A stretch of 64,000 bases of DNA from Agelas oroides (Eukaryota > Porifera > Demospongiae > Agelasida > Agelasidae), in NCBI GenBank assembly GCA_949130485.1, contig OX422192.1, forward strand, positions 6,074,085 through 6,138,084. Direction: 5' to 3'. Below are positions 9,521-19,230 of the stretch, in pieces; position 1 is the first letter of the stretch; each line of letters begins with the position of its first letter. The translations under genes and the position numbers were made by a program. The notes below the pieces were generated by a model. It was not told the origin of the DNA and did not search any database. It saw nothing but the letters and a program-made list of their open reading frames with translations.

Positions 9521-10652
9521 ACACCTATAATTGGGGCGAGTCTGAGCGAGCCCCACACTAGCGTGACTGCATTGCGCACACGTGTGTGTATGCTAGTACG
9601 GACCGACCACTTACTGGAAATTTTAAATGAGTGCGTTTAAATTTTAATATTACAAAGATCGAGCTCATGCACTCAGTAGGTGATGAGCCGATGAGATCGA
9701 CAGTGAAGCACTACTGCCATATCGCAGCGTCGGCGTGAAAGAAATTTGGAGCGAAGAGTACTCAAGTTAATGCACGCATGGCAACTGTGGTCCGTGACAG
9801 ACAAGGGCAGGCTGTGTTTACAGACAGTACAAATTTACATACAGTAGTTGAGGTTGCTTCAGGTATAAAGGGCCAAGCATAATCAACACTCATAAGCGCC
9901 AGAGATTCAGCTCATGACTTCAGTGTGAAGTTTAGTCCAAGCATGTGTGTAGCCGTAATAGACCGGAGAAATGGCTGCAATTTGTCAGCATGTATGATCA
10001 TCTATATCTGGTGAGAACTGTACTGCTTGGCTACACGAAGTTTTGCTTACCACACTCATGGAACAGCAGACAGTGGTATTCCTGTATCAGCTTGCTCAGG
10101 CACGCCCCCACAATGTTCTACATTTTCTAGTATTATACTATAGTGCGTGGGCGGATCAAAGGCACCACATGCGGTCTTATATGGCATATACAGTGCACCC
10201 TGCTGTTGTGACCACAGGGAGTATATTGCTGAGTCAGGGGTGTATATTTGTGGTTGAGTGAGTATATATAGCAGCACAGTTTGAAATAAATATTTGCAAA
10301 TATCACAATAATTATGCACTTCAAAACAGGACATTTTTGTTTTCGCAGGACGATTCCCCCTAGTGCTTTCTAGGAGAGGCACTGCCAACACTATAGAACC
10401 CCCGTATACTGTACTCAGTGTTAGCACAATATGTAGCCAAAGCGTCACACAAATTTTTTCTGCATGGTTATTAGTGCAGCAACACAGTGCTTACTTGGTT
10501 TGTTGAACCACACATGGCTGGACAGACGCTACGGCTGGACAGACGCTACTGCTTCCCAGCAGCTAGCCACTACCCTACAATGATTTCCGACTTGCCAGAC
10601 AGTTGATCCAGGGATATCATCGAACAGTTTCTGATTTTAACAGACTGTACCA
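9521..10652. other. Intron with dispersed repeat, no gene seen
   Basis: A GTGGGG-type end lies at 9,528-9,575. The stretch 9,700-10,010 is similar to 20,780-21,060, for example the run ending in CACTCATA and the block GAGATTCAGCTCAT against GAGACTCAGCTCAT. Open frames here lack domain similarity. Confidence 0.4.
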
Positions 10653-10704
10653 ATGACAGTAAAGATCATTCATACAATAGCAAGTCAGACTAAGAGTCTT
10701 TTTT

Positions 10705-10924
10705 CATTCGCCATTGCACTCTGCCTGTTGTGTTTTGTTACTGTACTTCATTCACCATTACACTCTGCATGTTGTGTTTTGTTACTGTACTTCATTCGCC
10801 ATTGCACTCTGCCTGTTGTGCTTTGTTACTGTACTTCATTCGCCATTGTACTCTGCCTGTTGTGCTTTGTTAGTGTACTTCATTCGCCATTGCACTCTGC
10901 CTGTTGTGTTTTGTTACTGTACTT
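10705..10924. repeat. 44-bp tandem repeat, 5 units
   Basis: Units begin CATTCGCCATTGCACTCTG at 10,705, 10,749, 10,793, 10,837 and 10,881. The period of 44 is not a multiple of 3, and all frames happen to be open, giving a spurious 147-codon open frame. Confidence 0.9.
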
Positions 10925-11412
10925 TACAGTTGTAGTTGCTTGTTGTCTTTATAGTGAAACTGCCCGCCTAACTTTTGAATTTTATTTGCTATGTATTGGG
11001 GGTGGGCCATACCAATTGTGCATGTATGGAAACCGTGCCAAATGTACGGTGCTCTTGTGGTATGATCTCCATTCAGTGACTCTCACAGTGTTTTGACAAA
11101 GCTAGCACTGCTTAAATGGTACAGAAACGGGCTAGGACAGTCTGTAGATTTTAACACTGTATACAATGTTTGAAGTCAGAATAAAGTGTTCGCACTATGG
11201 AGCAGACAGGTAACCATCTGCCTTACAAGGTGCAGTTACGGGGTTGGTACTGTTAGCAAGGCTAGAGCAGGCGGAAACAGTCTCCGTACTGCTGGACTAT
11301 TTGTAAGTCATAGAATAAATCACTACTCTGCTCGGATTACGTGACTGATACAGCAGCATTCTTGAAGTATGTAAACCGGTGTAATTTGGAAGAATGTAGC
11401 TAGTTCCATATA
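10925..11412. other. Intron, nothing recognised
   Basis: No exon, RNA gene or repeat structure is visible here. Confidence 0.4.
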
Positions 11413-11500
11413 CAATCAGGTACAGTAAATTCTTTGTTCAAAATGCAATCAGGTACATTCTTTGTTCAAAATGCAATCAGGTACAGTAAATTCTTTGTTC
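11413..11500. repeat. Short tandem repeat, about 3 units
   Basis: The block CAATCAGGTACA, a variable GTAAA, then TTCTTTGTTCAAAATG occurs three times in a row. Confidence 0.85.
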
Positions 11501-11639
11501 TCACTTCTCAACAACTCACGGTCTTATATGTGGTTTTGGCAGACAGAAATTGGACTAACTTCATGCTTCATGTCCATGTGGTAATAGTAATCATATTTCC
11601 ACACTTTAGTCATAGATACATATTGAGACTTGTATTGCA

Positions 11640-11826
11640 TTTATTTTGAGAATCAATTACCACCATCTTAGATTCTGCATTAAACAATAGTGTTCTAATT
11701 GTACACTGCATGTGTGATACTACAGAGCTGCCAAAGTTTGTGGGAACTAGCCCTTCGTCTACAAATCATTCTAACCCCATTTCAGAACACTGCATGCAGT
11801 GCAGCACAAACCAGTGTATTTTGGGA
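11640..11826. other. Intron segment shared with gene 2
   Basis: Collinear with 62,155-62,345, for example GTACACTGCATGTGTGA and the end CATTTCAGAACACTG. This is duplicated intron leading into the minisatellite. Confidence 0.75.
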
Positions 11827-12493
11827 GACTGTAATGCTAACAGTGATCAAGTTGCCTGACTGTAATGCTAACAGTGATCAAGCTACCTGACTGTAATGCT
11901 AACAGGGATCAAACTACCTGACTATAATGCTAACAGTGATCAAGCTACCTGACTGTAATGCTAACAGTGATCAAGCTACCTGACTGTAATGCTAACAGTG
12001 ATCAAGCTACCTGACTGTAATGCTAACAGTGATCAAACTACCTGACTGTAATGCTAACAGTGATCAAACTACCTGACTCTAATGCTAACAGTAATCAAGC
12101 TACCTGACTGTAATGCTAACAGTGATCAATCTACCTGACTGTAATGCTAACAGTGATCAAACTACCTGACTGCACATAATGCTAACAGTGATCAACCTAC
12201 CTGACTGTAATGCTAACAGTGATCAAACTACCTGACTGTAATGCTAACAGTGATCAAGCTACATGACTGTAATGCTAACAGTGATCAAGCTACCTGACTG
12301 TAATGCTAACAGTGATCAAACTACCTGACTCTAATGCTAACAGTGATCAAGCTACCTGACTGTAATGCTAACAGTGATCAAACTACCTGACTGCACATAA
12401 TGCTAACAGTGATCAAACTACCTGACTGCACATAATGCTAACAGTGATCAAACTACCTGACTGCACATAATGCTAACAGTGATTAAGCTACCT
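11827..12493. repeat. 31-bp minisatellite, 21 units, made of splice-donor copies
   Basis: Units start at 11827, 11858, 11889 and so on to 12459. Seventeen are 31 bp and four are 35 bp (insert CACA), ending in a partial unit next to the exon donor at 12,516. On the gene strand each unit reads CAGGTAGCTTGATCACTGTT (variants CAGGTAGTTT, CATGTAGCTT), closely matching the exon's own junction CAGGTAAGCTT. The paralogous intron has one copy of the same sequence after its donor (62,341-62,372). The array therefore looks like an amplification of the 5' splice-site region. Confidence 0.92.
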
Positions 12494-12515
12494 GACTATT
12501 AATGTTAAAGCTTAC

Positions 12516-12622
12516 CTGGCAAAAAAGCAATTAAGCCTCTCATTGGGGTAGTAAACGTGTTGTCAGAACTCCTCAACATCTCAACCCATTTTTCCTGCTC
12601 CAGAAGGAATGCAGCAGCATTC
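12516..12622 (-). CDS. TRPA-like gene 1, exon after last ankyrin repeat
   Basis: A 107-nt exon (1 + 35 codons + 1) after an AAAAATAG acceptor. It encodes NAAAFLLEQEKWVEML then TTPMRGLIAFLPG. The pattern of a final ankyrin helix followed by W-x-E-x-L and TPMRxLI is the known TRPA junction before VAExV, which is encoded by the next exon. The donor GTAAGCTT is adjacent to the minisatellite. The paralogue 62,373-62,479 has the same length and phases. Confidence 0.88.
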
Positions 12623-13755
12623 CTATTTTTAAAAAAAAAAGGTATATCAGAGTACACTAAATTTGGCCAGAATAGAAATTGGATAAGTTGGCTAAAACAG
12701 AGACATTGGTACCCAGTTTTCAGAAGTCCCCATTTTGCAGAGGGAGTACATAAAGACGTTAGCTGAAGATCTGACTACTGAAGTATAGACTTAGATGATG
12801 ATCAATTTCATGTGTTGCCCAGTTAGTAATTTGCAGCACCTTACCCCAGTTCTGGAAGGTTAAGTTCTTATCAGAGCTAGTGAAGAGTCACCCTGATAAA
12901 TCTATACTCCTTCAGATAAATAACACATTTTATGTGCACATTCTAGCCTGAAGAACTTGATCATAAAGATCAAGTTGCTGCACTAGTCACAAATACGGTA
13001 TTTAGACAATAACTCGATGCATCTATCCTCAAATCTATATAAGATAATAATTATATGTCAATAAAGTACAGCTACAAGTACAATCCGACTATAAACACTG
13101 TGTTTTTTTAAATAAATAGGAAGTTAACACTGTCAGTCTGTTGATAAGTGACAGGTCCCCATCATGCAGCTGTTATGGCAAAAACACAATGGGCAGTCTG
13201 TGCCAATGCTACAAGACTAAACCAACAGCTGCGATTTTAATTGTCGCTATGACTAAAAATGGCATTATTCTTAGCAGAAAACACTATTTTATATTTTAAT
13301 CTAACTTCTTTGATCTTCAGAGTAGCCTCTTATGATCAGTCTTGCAAAGCCAGACCTGCACTGCCTTCGCAAGTGACTGGGCTGTAGTAGACATGCACAT
13401 AACCTTTGACCCTGGGACCTTTGAGTGTAGCAAGTATCCTTACATGAGATTTTACAGTGTAAAGGGGTGAAAGGAATTATTAGAACATAGCACGATTTGC
13501 TGTTGATGGACTCTTGTGTGTCTAGCAATGTGTATTGTACACTTACAACAACAAAGCCATAATTAGTGTTGACTTATGACAAACCCATTATGGTTAGATT
13601 GGCACAAGTTGCCTGTATTTAGTAGCTTTTCTGTCACAGCAGCTAAGCAAAATATCCCTCAAACCCGTGGTCAGTGGGTCCTTGGTTCTCGTGTTGTTGG
13701 TTCTTGTAACAGAACCTTACTGGGTTATTGTATTGGACTAGGATATTAATCTTAC
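12623..13755. other. Intron shared with gene 2
   Basis: Bases 12,740-13,010 align with 63,395-63,660 (for example TTAGCTGAAGA then CTGACTA). No exon is seen. The segment from 13,575 matches the gene 3 intron edge at 46,823. Confidence 0.6.
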
Positions 13756-13891
13756 TTGTGTCGTGAACCAATCGCCCATGAGAGAGGGAATTGACAATCC
13801 TTATCTTTAGAGTGGGGTCTGCCCCTTTCTCCACAAAATACTCAACTGTCTCTACATCTCCTCCAGCACATGCCCAGTGAAGAGGTGTTCC
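13756..13891 (-). CDS. TRPA-like gene 1, penultimate ankyrin exon (1 nt short)
   Basis: It encodes the ankyrin repeat GTPLHWACAGGDVETVEYF and EKGADPT, then the start of the next repeat. The acceptor is TTGTAG; the donor AAGTAAGA lies after CACAA. Splicing from the upstream phase-0 exon to the exon at 12,516 needs a length of 2 modulo 3; this exon has 136 nt while the gene 3 homologue spans 137 to the same point. One base is missing around TCTAAAG, so the frame breaks, unless this is a sequencing error. After the missing base the other frame reads PLSWAIGSRHK, matching gene 3 PLSWAIHSRHK. Confidence 0.8.
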
Positions 13892-14424
13892 CTACAACAC
13901 AGAGGATAGAACTGTGATTAGGCATAACAATCTAAAACTAGAGGTGAGAAGGCATGAGAGTGGGGCAGCAGGACAGAAGTGACTTACATTTTTTAAAAGT
14001 ACTAAGTTTCTGCAGCACAACACTATATAGCTAGCTACACTATATACCTAATCTACTTTTCTGAGTAGCTACTTACATGATGATTAGCTGCACCATAAAT
14101 CACAGAAGAGTATAAGTAAATGTGTGTACAAACTGTGGTCGAGTTCACAGGACTACTTATAGTAAGGTAGCACCATTTGTACTACTTCTGTACCAGTGTA
14201 CGTACAAACAGTGATCTTATTTCAGACTAAGTGAAGAATTCAAATAGCCCAGCCATGTGTTGTTATATGGTGGTGACACCTATTCCCCTGGCTCTATGCA
14301 CTTGCAAATTTATCACTAAGCAACTGCTTCATGTAAACGTCACCATAGTCTGTCAAGCTAATAATGAATAGTTTGTAATAGTCACACTAGCTGAATACAT
14401 GCATTACTTGTACTTAACCATATA
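13892..14424. other. Intron, no gene seen
   Basis: Nothing recognised beyond intron sequence next to the ankyrin exon. Confidence 0.4.
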
Positions 14425-14850
14425 CCGTATTTCTTCAATCAGACGCTGCGGCTACTATTTTTTTCGCTGTTCGTTTTAGTGTGGCTACTAATTGAGGGCG
14501 GCTACTATTCGAGGGCGGCATTTATTTCATTGGGAAGCTGGCGGATAGCAACGATGGCTGAATAAGGTACATCGAGTGATGCAGCTAGGCCTGATAGATG
14601 CTGGTAGTAGTGCGTGCAGCCTCTCAGTCCTGCTGTTAGCCGTGGAAACGACTCTTAGAACACGAACAGCCCTAGAGATAGCTCAGTGAGTGCCGGTGGG
14701 AATTATTAGTACACGTTCGTGCGCCGCATATACTAGCAGCAGCTACTATTCGAGGGTGGCGTTTATTTCATTCGGAGCTCCCAATTGTGCAGGTACTATT
14801 CGAGGGTGGCGATTATTCGACAGTGGTGTCTAATCTAAGAAATACAGTAA
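14425..14850 (+). repeat. MITE with CGTATTTCTTCAATC end
   Basis: The left end CGTATTTCTTCAATCAGAC and right end TCTAATCTAAGAAATACAG are imperfect inverted repeats. Inside are repeated GAGGGCGGC / GAGGGTGGCG blocks. A reverse-oriented relative is at 1-330. Confidence 0.7.
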
Positions 14851-15029
14851 TTAATTGTTTTTGCCTGCCCGACTTCCATACAGACTAATAATTTTAGCTA
14901 GGCATGCTAATTATCAGAAATTGCTGTACATTCAACAGCACTAAATACCATAGCTTTGGTCAGGTGACTGGGAACAAATCCAATCAACAATACTAATTTA
15001 CTATTAGCAGTGTCCTCTCATTCACTTAC

Positions 15030-15131
15030 CCCAAGCTTATCATCTTTGATGTTGATGTCAGCTTCTTTGTCAACAAGGCATCTTACAATGTTCACGTGAC
15101 CTCTAACAGATGCCAAGTGTAGGGGAGTGTA
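15030..15131 (-). CDS. TRPA-like gene 1, ankyrin exon
   Basis: A 102-nt, phase 0-0 exon encoding one ankyrin repeat: YTPLHLASVRGHVNIV, then DKEADINIKDDKLG. The acceptor is CCATAG and the donor GTAAGT. Flanking introns are similar to those around the exons at 18.3, 19.2 and 47.9 kb, marking tandem exon duplication. Confidence 0.88.
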
Positions 15132-15387
15132 CTATGGGGCGAATTAAAGAAACAAGTTGAGCATTATCCTAGACGGATGGCCTGGTAGCCTAGCATATAA
15201 CTGGCTATTAGCAGATAAAAATTAAAATTGACCTGGCAGCTAACACACACCTTCACAGAAATTCATAAAGGGGAGATTCACACCAGCTGTACATTGTTTG
15301 AATGCATATACTGATTTTGATTACTGTACATCTTAGGTGTTTCACTTGGGGGGGGGGGAGGGGGGGGGGCAATGCCAGCTGAAATAC

Positions 15388-15915
15388 TAGCCTCGTTCCC
15401 AGGCTCTCATGCGTGGGCGAAGAAAAAAGAGCCTGGTACACACTGTTTGCGCATGCTCAGATCCAATTTTTTCGTAAAATCTGTTCTGTTACACTAACCT
15501 CCGCAAGACATGATGACTTCTCCTGTATGAAAGATGTCTGCCACTCACCACATTCTGCGTGGATGACAACGAAGAAACAAAAAAGGCACTCAGTTCTTCG
15601 CTTGCAGAAATTGTTCACACATACGTCCTTTCCAGCTAAATGGCTGCGGCATGTGACTGACGCAATCTTTCCTTTGAAGTTAACCGATTGCCTAGAACAA
15701 AGCAACGCAGACCATCACCATCAAAGATATATTTTTTCTGACTTCAAAACCACTTGCGGGGGAGTATAACTCTGCAGTGTGGCCTTTCAGCAGGAATTGA
15801 CCATAATTTTAGTGAAGTGGAATAGCATGCAGATTACCAAGGGAACTTGGCGCATGTGCAAACAGTGTGTACCAGGCTCTCTTTCCTCCTCCCCTGCACA
15901 ACAGCCTGGGAAGCT
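15388..15915. repeat. TAGCCTCG foldback-family element, long form
   Basis: The left end TAGCCTCGTTCCCAGGC and right end GCCTGGGAAGCTA are inverted. Subterminal GTACACACTGTTTGCGCATG recurs inverted near 15,850-15,872. No clear target duplication. The internal open frame has no recognised domain. Confidence 0.75.
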
Positions 15916-16322
15916 ACAAGCTCATTACACAAACTTTCAGAATTTAATCTTGAATCTCCATTTTTGAGTGTAAAAAGATTAATTAGGAACCCCGCAGAGT
16001 ACAGCATCGATTGAAACATGTATGTACCAAGTATGGTCTAGATAGCACCCTTTGTAATTCCTTTGTTTTTTTACCAAAACAATTGACCACCAAAAGTGGA
16101 AAGAACAGCTTCTTTGAAAACACCTGAACTGAGTGGCTTATAATAGAACTCAGCTAACACTAATTAAGTACTCCAATCAGCAGCCTTCAGAATGCCATGA
16201 CTGGTGGTAATACGTGCACTAGTTGCAGCTGATGCTGTGGCACTCCGTGTGGAGTGTGCCTTGATCATACCAGCTCGATATTCGGACATGCACTGCTTAA
16301 AGTTGTTCAAAAATCTTTCCTG

Positions 16323-16357
16323 TGACGTTTCGATGATGCTATGATCACCTTCATCAT
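16323..16357 (-). ncRNA. Hammerhead-like motif in PLE-2 end repeat (left)
   Basis: Minus strand: ATGATGA (first box base changed from C), extra A, stem II GGTGA/TCATC, GAAAC and GTC. Stem III would be the palindrome ACGT. Stem I is weak. An inverted, better copy is at 18,048. Confidence 0.45.
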
Positions 16358-16910
16358 GTAGGCATCGTGCCTTCATCGTATACATGTGAATACCTCCCAT
16401 GTCTAACAAAGACCTCAGCCATTTGGCTAGGATGGATGAGCAAAATGGGTTTGTGTAGTCTACCCATTGCCAACAACAGTTGGTTTTGTTTCTCGTTTCA
16501 TCCGATGCAGAAGGACACTGCCCTCCATTCATATACATGCAGTGTCTGTCGCTGGAAAAGCCTTACATTTCTAGGGAAAGCCGGGAAGAAGAACTCTGCC
16601 TTTGACTTGCCCTATTTGGACTGCTTTGCTAGTCTCACCTGAAATACTACCCGGTGAATCTGCTGTATTGCAGATCAAACATCATCAGATCCGCAGACGT
16701 AGATGATCTGCTCAAGGCCTGAATCATTGCCAGTTCCCAGGTAAGGCTCTGGAGAGACAGGGAGTCTGGCTCTCCTAAGCAATCAAAGTAGTTTACAACC
16801 TTTGATACACCCCAAGTAACTTCATAGTGTGGCTTAGAAGCCCTCTGATTTAAGGTTCCCTCTATGCCAGTTTCTTTCGCTCTCGCACCAACCAAATAGT
16901 TCTCGAGTGG

Positions 16911-16949
16911 GATCAAACGTTTCAGACACTATACAGTGGCCCTCATCAG
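16911..16949 (-). ncRNA. Hammerhead-like motif near PLE-2 3' end
   Basis: Minus strand: CTGATGA, one extra G, stem II ending CACT/AGTG with loop GTAT, then GAAACGTTT. Stem III would be the palindrome ACGT, as in the copies at 16,323 and 18,048. No stem I partner is evident. Confidence 0.5.
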
Positions 16950-18047
16950 TACAATAAGGCAGTACAACTGCATGAGAATAAATACAGCAAGGGAGAAGTG
17001 GCGGGAATAAAAGGCAAGTGAAGAAAATTTGAAAAATAGCTAACAGGTGCTGCAAAAAACAAAAAATAAGGAGAAGGAGGACATAGTACAGGGCATACAA
17101 GACTGGAAGACTGCACAGTAAAAAGTGTTTTTGCAAATGTGTAGACAGTTTATGAAGGTGGGGGGTGGGAGGAGAGCTAATGATCAATGATGGCTGGTCT
17201 GCGTGATCAACTTAATGTAGACTATTCATAACATGCCTCTCTCTCTGTTAAGGGTTGGGGTTGTCTGCGGATGTGCCAACTCTCCAGGGTGCAATGCTGT
17301 TGGAGGAGGGGGCTGGCATCAATGACTTGGGCATCTGACCAATCAATGTTTTGGCCAGTGTCCATAGCATGTTCAGCAAGGGCAGAGGTCATGTAATTGG
17401 CTGTTGTCAGGGCCCCGCTTGTGTTCCTTGAGGCGGTGCATTAGAGTCCTTCCCGTCTGGCCTTCATAAGTGGCGGGGCAGTCGCCACAAGGGACCTTGT
17501 ACACCACTCCTGCCTTCACCTCCAGTGTGACAGGGTCTTTTACTCGAGTCAAGACGTTCCTGAATGTTTTGTGTGGTCAGAAGCAGGTCCTGATGCCAAG
17601 TGGAGCTATCACTCTTCTGACCACCTCAGACGTGCGGTTTACATATGGGATGACCATGGTAGCCTCTGGGAGAGTGTTGGCCTGCTGTTGGTGCATCGAG
17701 TGGGGAAGGGTGAGGACCCGGTCAGGGTATCCATTGTTTGTCAGGGCCTCTCTGACATGTTGTTCCTCCTCTGTCTTGTCATCAGCAAATGTGCAGAGAC
17801 GCTCAGCTCTCTGGTACAACATCTGGACCACTGCCACCTTGTGTGGCAGGGGGTGATGAGACTGGAAGTCAAGATATTTGTTGGCTTCCTGTAGACTTTT
17901 GTGGATAGGGATCCATCTATGTGATGTGTGATCTCTGTGTCCATTGGATGAAACGAGAAACAAAACAGACTATTCTTCGCAGTGGGTAGACTACACAAAC
18001 CCATTGTACTCATCTGATTGTACCTTGATATGATCAAGGTAAAATGC

Positions 18048-18081
18048 CTGATGAAGGTGACCACAGCATCATCGAAACGTC
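18048..18081 (+). ncRNA. Hammerhead-like motif in PLE-2 end repeat (right)
   Basis: CTGATGA, extra A, stem II GGTGA/TCATC (one G-T), loop of 8, GAAAC, GTC. The core boxes are intact; stem III is the palindrome ACGT; stem I is not formed. Confidence 0.5.
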
Positions 18082-18261
18082 ACAGTAAAGATTCTGAACA
18101 AAGTTGAGCAGTGCATGTCCGAATATCAAGCTTGTATAATCAAGGCACACTCCACACAGAATGCTCAGGCTAGAGTTTGGGAGCCAATACCATACTTGAC
18201 ATGTGAAACTAAGCCTTCTGAAATACAAATTAAAATCGGCAGTGTACTCTCATTTACTTAC

Positions 18262-18363
18262 CCCAAGCTTATCATCCTTGATATTGATGTCAGCTCCTTT
18301 TTCAACAAGGCATCTTACTACAACCACATGACCTCTCCAAACTGCACAGTGTAAAGGAATGTT
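18262..18363 (-). CDS. TRPA-like gene 1, ankyrin exon
   Basis: A 102-nt, phase 0-0 exon: NIPLHCAVWRGHVVVV, then EKGADINIKDDKLG. The acceptor is CCATCAG and the donor GTAAGTAAA. It is nearly the same repeat and introns as the exon at 15,030, pointing to recent exon duplication. Confidence 0.88.
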
Positions 18364-18649
18364 CTGATGGGGAGAATAAAAAAAACAAGACTTAGTTGAA
18401 CACGGTCCACCATGGATGACCAGATAGCCTAGCAAATAGCTAGCTGTTAGCAAATAATGACTTGGCAACTTTATTTTAAAAGCCATAAAACAGCTAACAC
18501 ACACCTTAAACACAAATTCAGGATTGGGAGTTTACATTAGCTGTACATTGTTTGCGTAGAATACTGTGCACTTTGTTTGGTTGACTCGGGGGATCAATGC
18601 CAACACATCTGAGCTAGAGATTAAGAACTTTCAGTGGGTTCTCAGAAAA

Positions 18650-18692
18650 TAACCTTGCCAAGGTTTCGACTGAATGCTCCAGTCATCATCGG
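18650..18692 (-). ncRNA. Hammerhead-like motif with long stem III
   Basis: Minus strand: box CCGATGA (U4 changed), extra T, stem II GACTG/CAGTC exact, GAAA, stem III ACCTT/AAGGT around loop GGC, then T. Stem I not found. Confidence 0.45.
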
Positions 18693-18970
18693 GCTAAAGT
18701 GAAGAAGTGTGACAAACACTGCTATTTACATATAGCCATGCACTACTGACAATACACGTCATTGGTCAAAGGATAGTAAAGATTGCTCCTTCCTCCCTGC
18801 TTCCTTATCACAGCAATCCACCAACTGCGAGTCCCTTGTTGCTGGTCCACTGTGTTGAAGAGGCAGGGAGGAAGGAGCAATCCTTACTGACCTTTGACCT
18901 TCAATGACGTGTATCCTACATAGTGCATGGCTATTAATAGCAGTGTTTGTCACACTCAGTCATTTTCACC

Positions 18971-19012
18971 CTGATGACAGCTGGAGAATTCAGCTGAACC
19001 ATCGGCAAAGTT
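18971..19012 (+). ncRNA. Hammerhead-like motif, degraded
   Basis: CTGATGA, extra C, stem II AGCTG/CAGCT exact, GAAC in place of GAAA, and a degraded stem III. The inverted relative is at 18,650. Confidence 0.4.
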
Positions 19013-19131
19013 ATTTTCCAAGCTCAAGTTGGTAGCCGATGATCTTCCTTTTCATTTGGTAGGGTGACTGGGGAACAAACACTAATCAGCTATACTAGTT
19101 TACAATCAACAGTGTATTCTCACTCACTTAC

Positions 19132-19230
19132 CCCAACACTATCTTTGATGTTGATGTCAGCTCCTTTGTCAAAAAGATATCTTACTGTATCCACATCACC
19201 TCTGTCAGCTGCACAGTGTAGGGGAGCTCT
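19132..19230 (-). CDS. TRPA-like gene 1, ankyrin exon
   Basis: A 99-nt, phase 0-0 exon: RAPLHCAADRGDVDTV, then DKGADINIKDSVG. The acceptor is CCATCAG and the donor GTAAGTGAG. One ankyrin repeat; it follows directly from the 20,021 exon in phase. Confidence 0.88.

Larger units (their letters stand above)
16230..18175 (-). mobile_element. Penelope-like retroelement fragment (PLE-2) with inverted end repeats
   Basis: On the minus strand, 17,963-17,577 encodes KSLQEANKYLDFQSHHPLP, KVAVVQMLYQRAERL and LTNNGYP, typical of the region after the RT core of Penelope-like elements. The frame at about 17,570-17,400 continues into a GIY-YIG-like segment (VYKVPCGDCPA then EGQTGRTLMHRLKEH). The RT core is absent. 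The flanks at 16,230-16,505 and 17,940-18,175 are inverted copies of each other, as found in PLE terminal repeats. Three hammerhead-like motifs lie in or near these repeats. It sits in a gene 1 intron between ankyrin exons. Confidence 0.8.
18640..19020. mobile_element. Inverted pair of PLE-type terminal sequences
   Basis: Sequence 18,645-18,695 is a reverse-complement relative of 18,968-19,018 (TGGAGAATTCAGCTGA against the opposite strand TGGAGCATTCAGTCGA), each followed by GGCAA and TTATTTTC. Between them lies a second inverted pair (GGAAGGAGCAATC and its complement). It is probably a short Penelope-like remnant without coding parts. Confidence 0.55.

Noticed and set aside
10653-11096. 147-codon open frame
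   Set aside because: Produced by the 44-bp tandem repeat whose frames are all open; no domain.
11827-12493. Array could be mistaken for a CRISPR array
   Set aside because: The whole 31-bp unit is repeated with no unique spacers, and it lies in a eukaryotic intron.
15413-15769. 118-codon open frame
   Set aside because: Lies wholly inside a TAGCCTCG foldback element, with no recognised domain.
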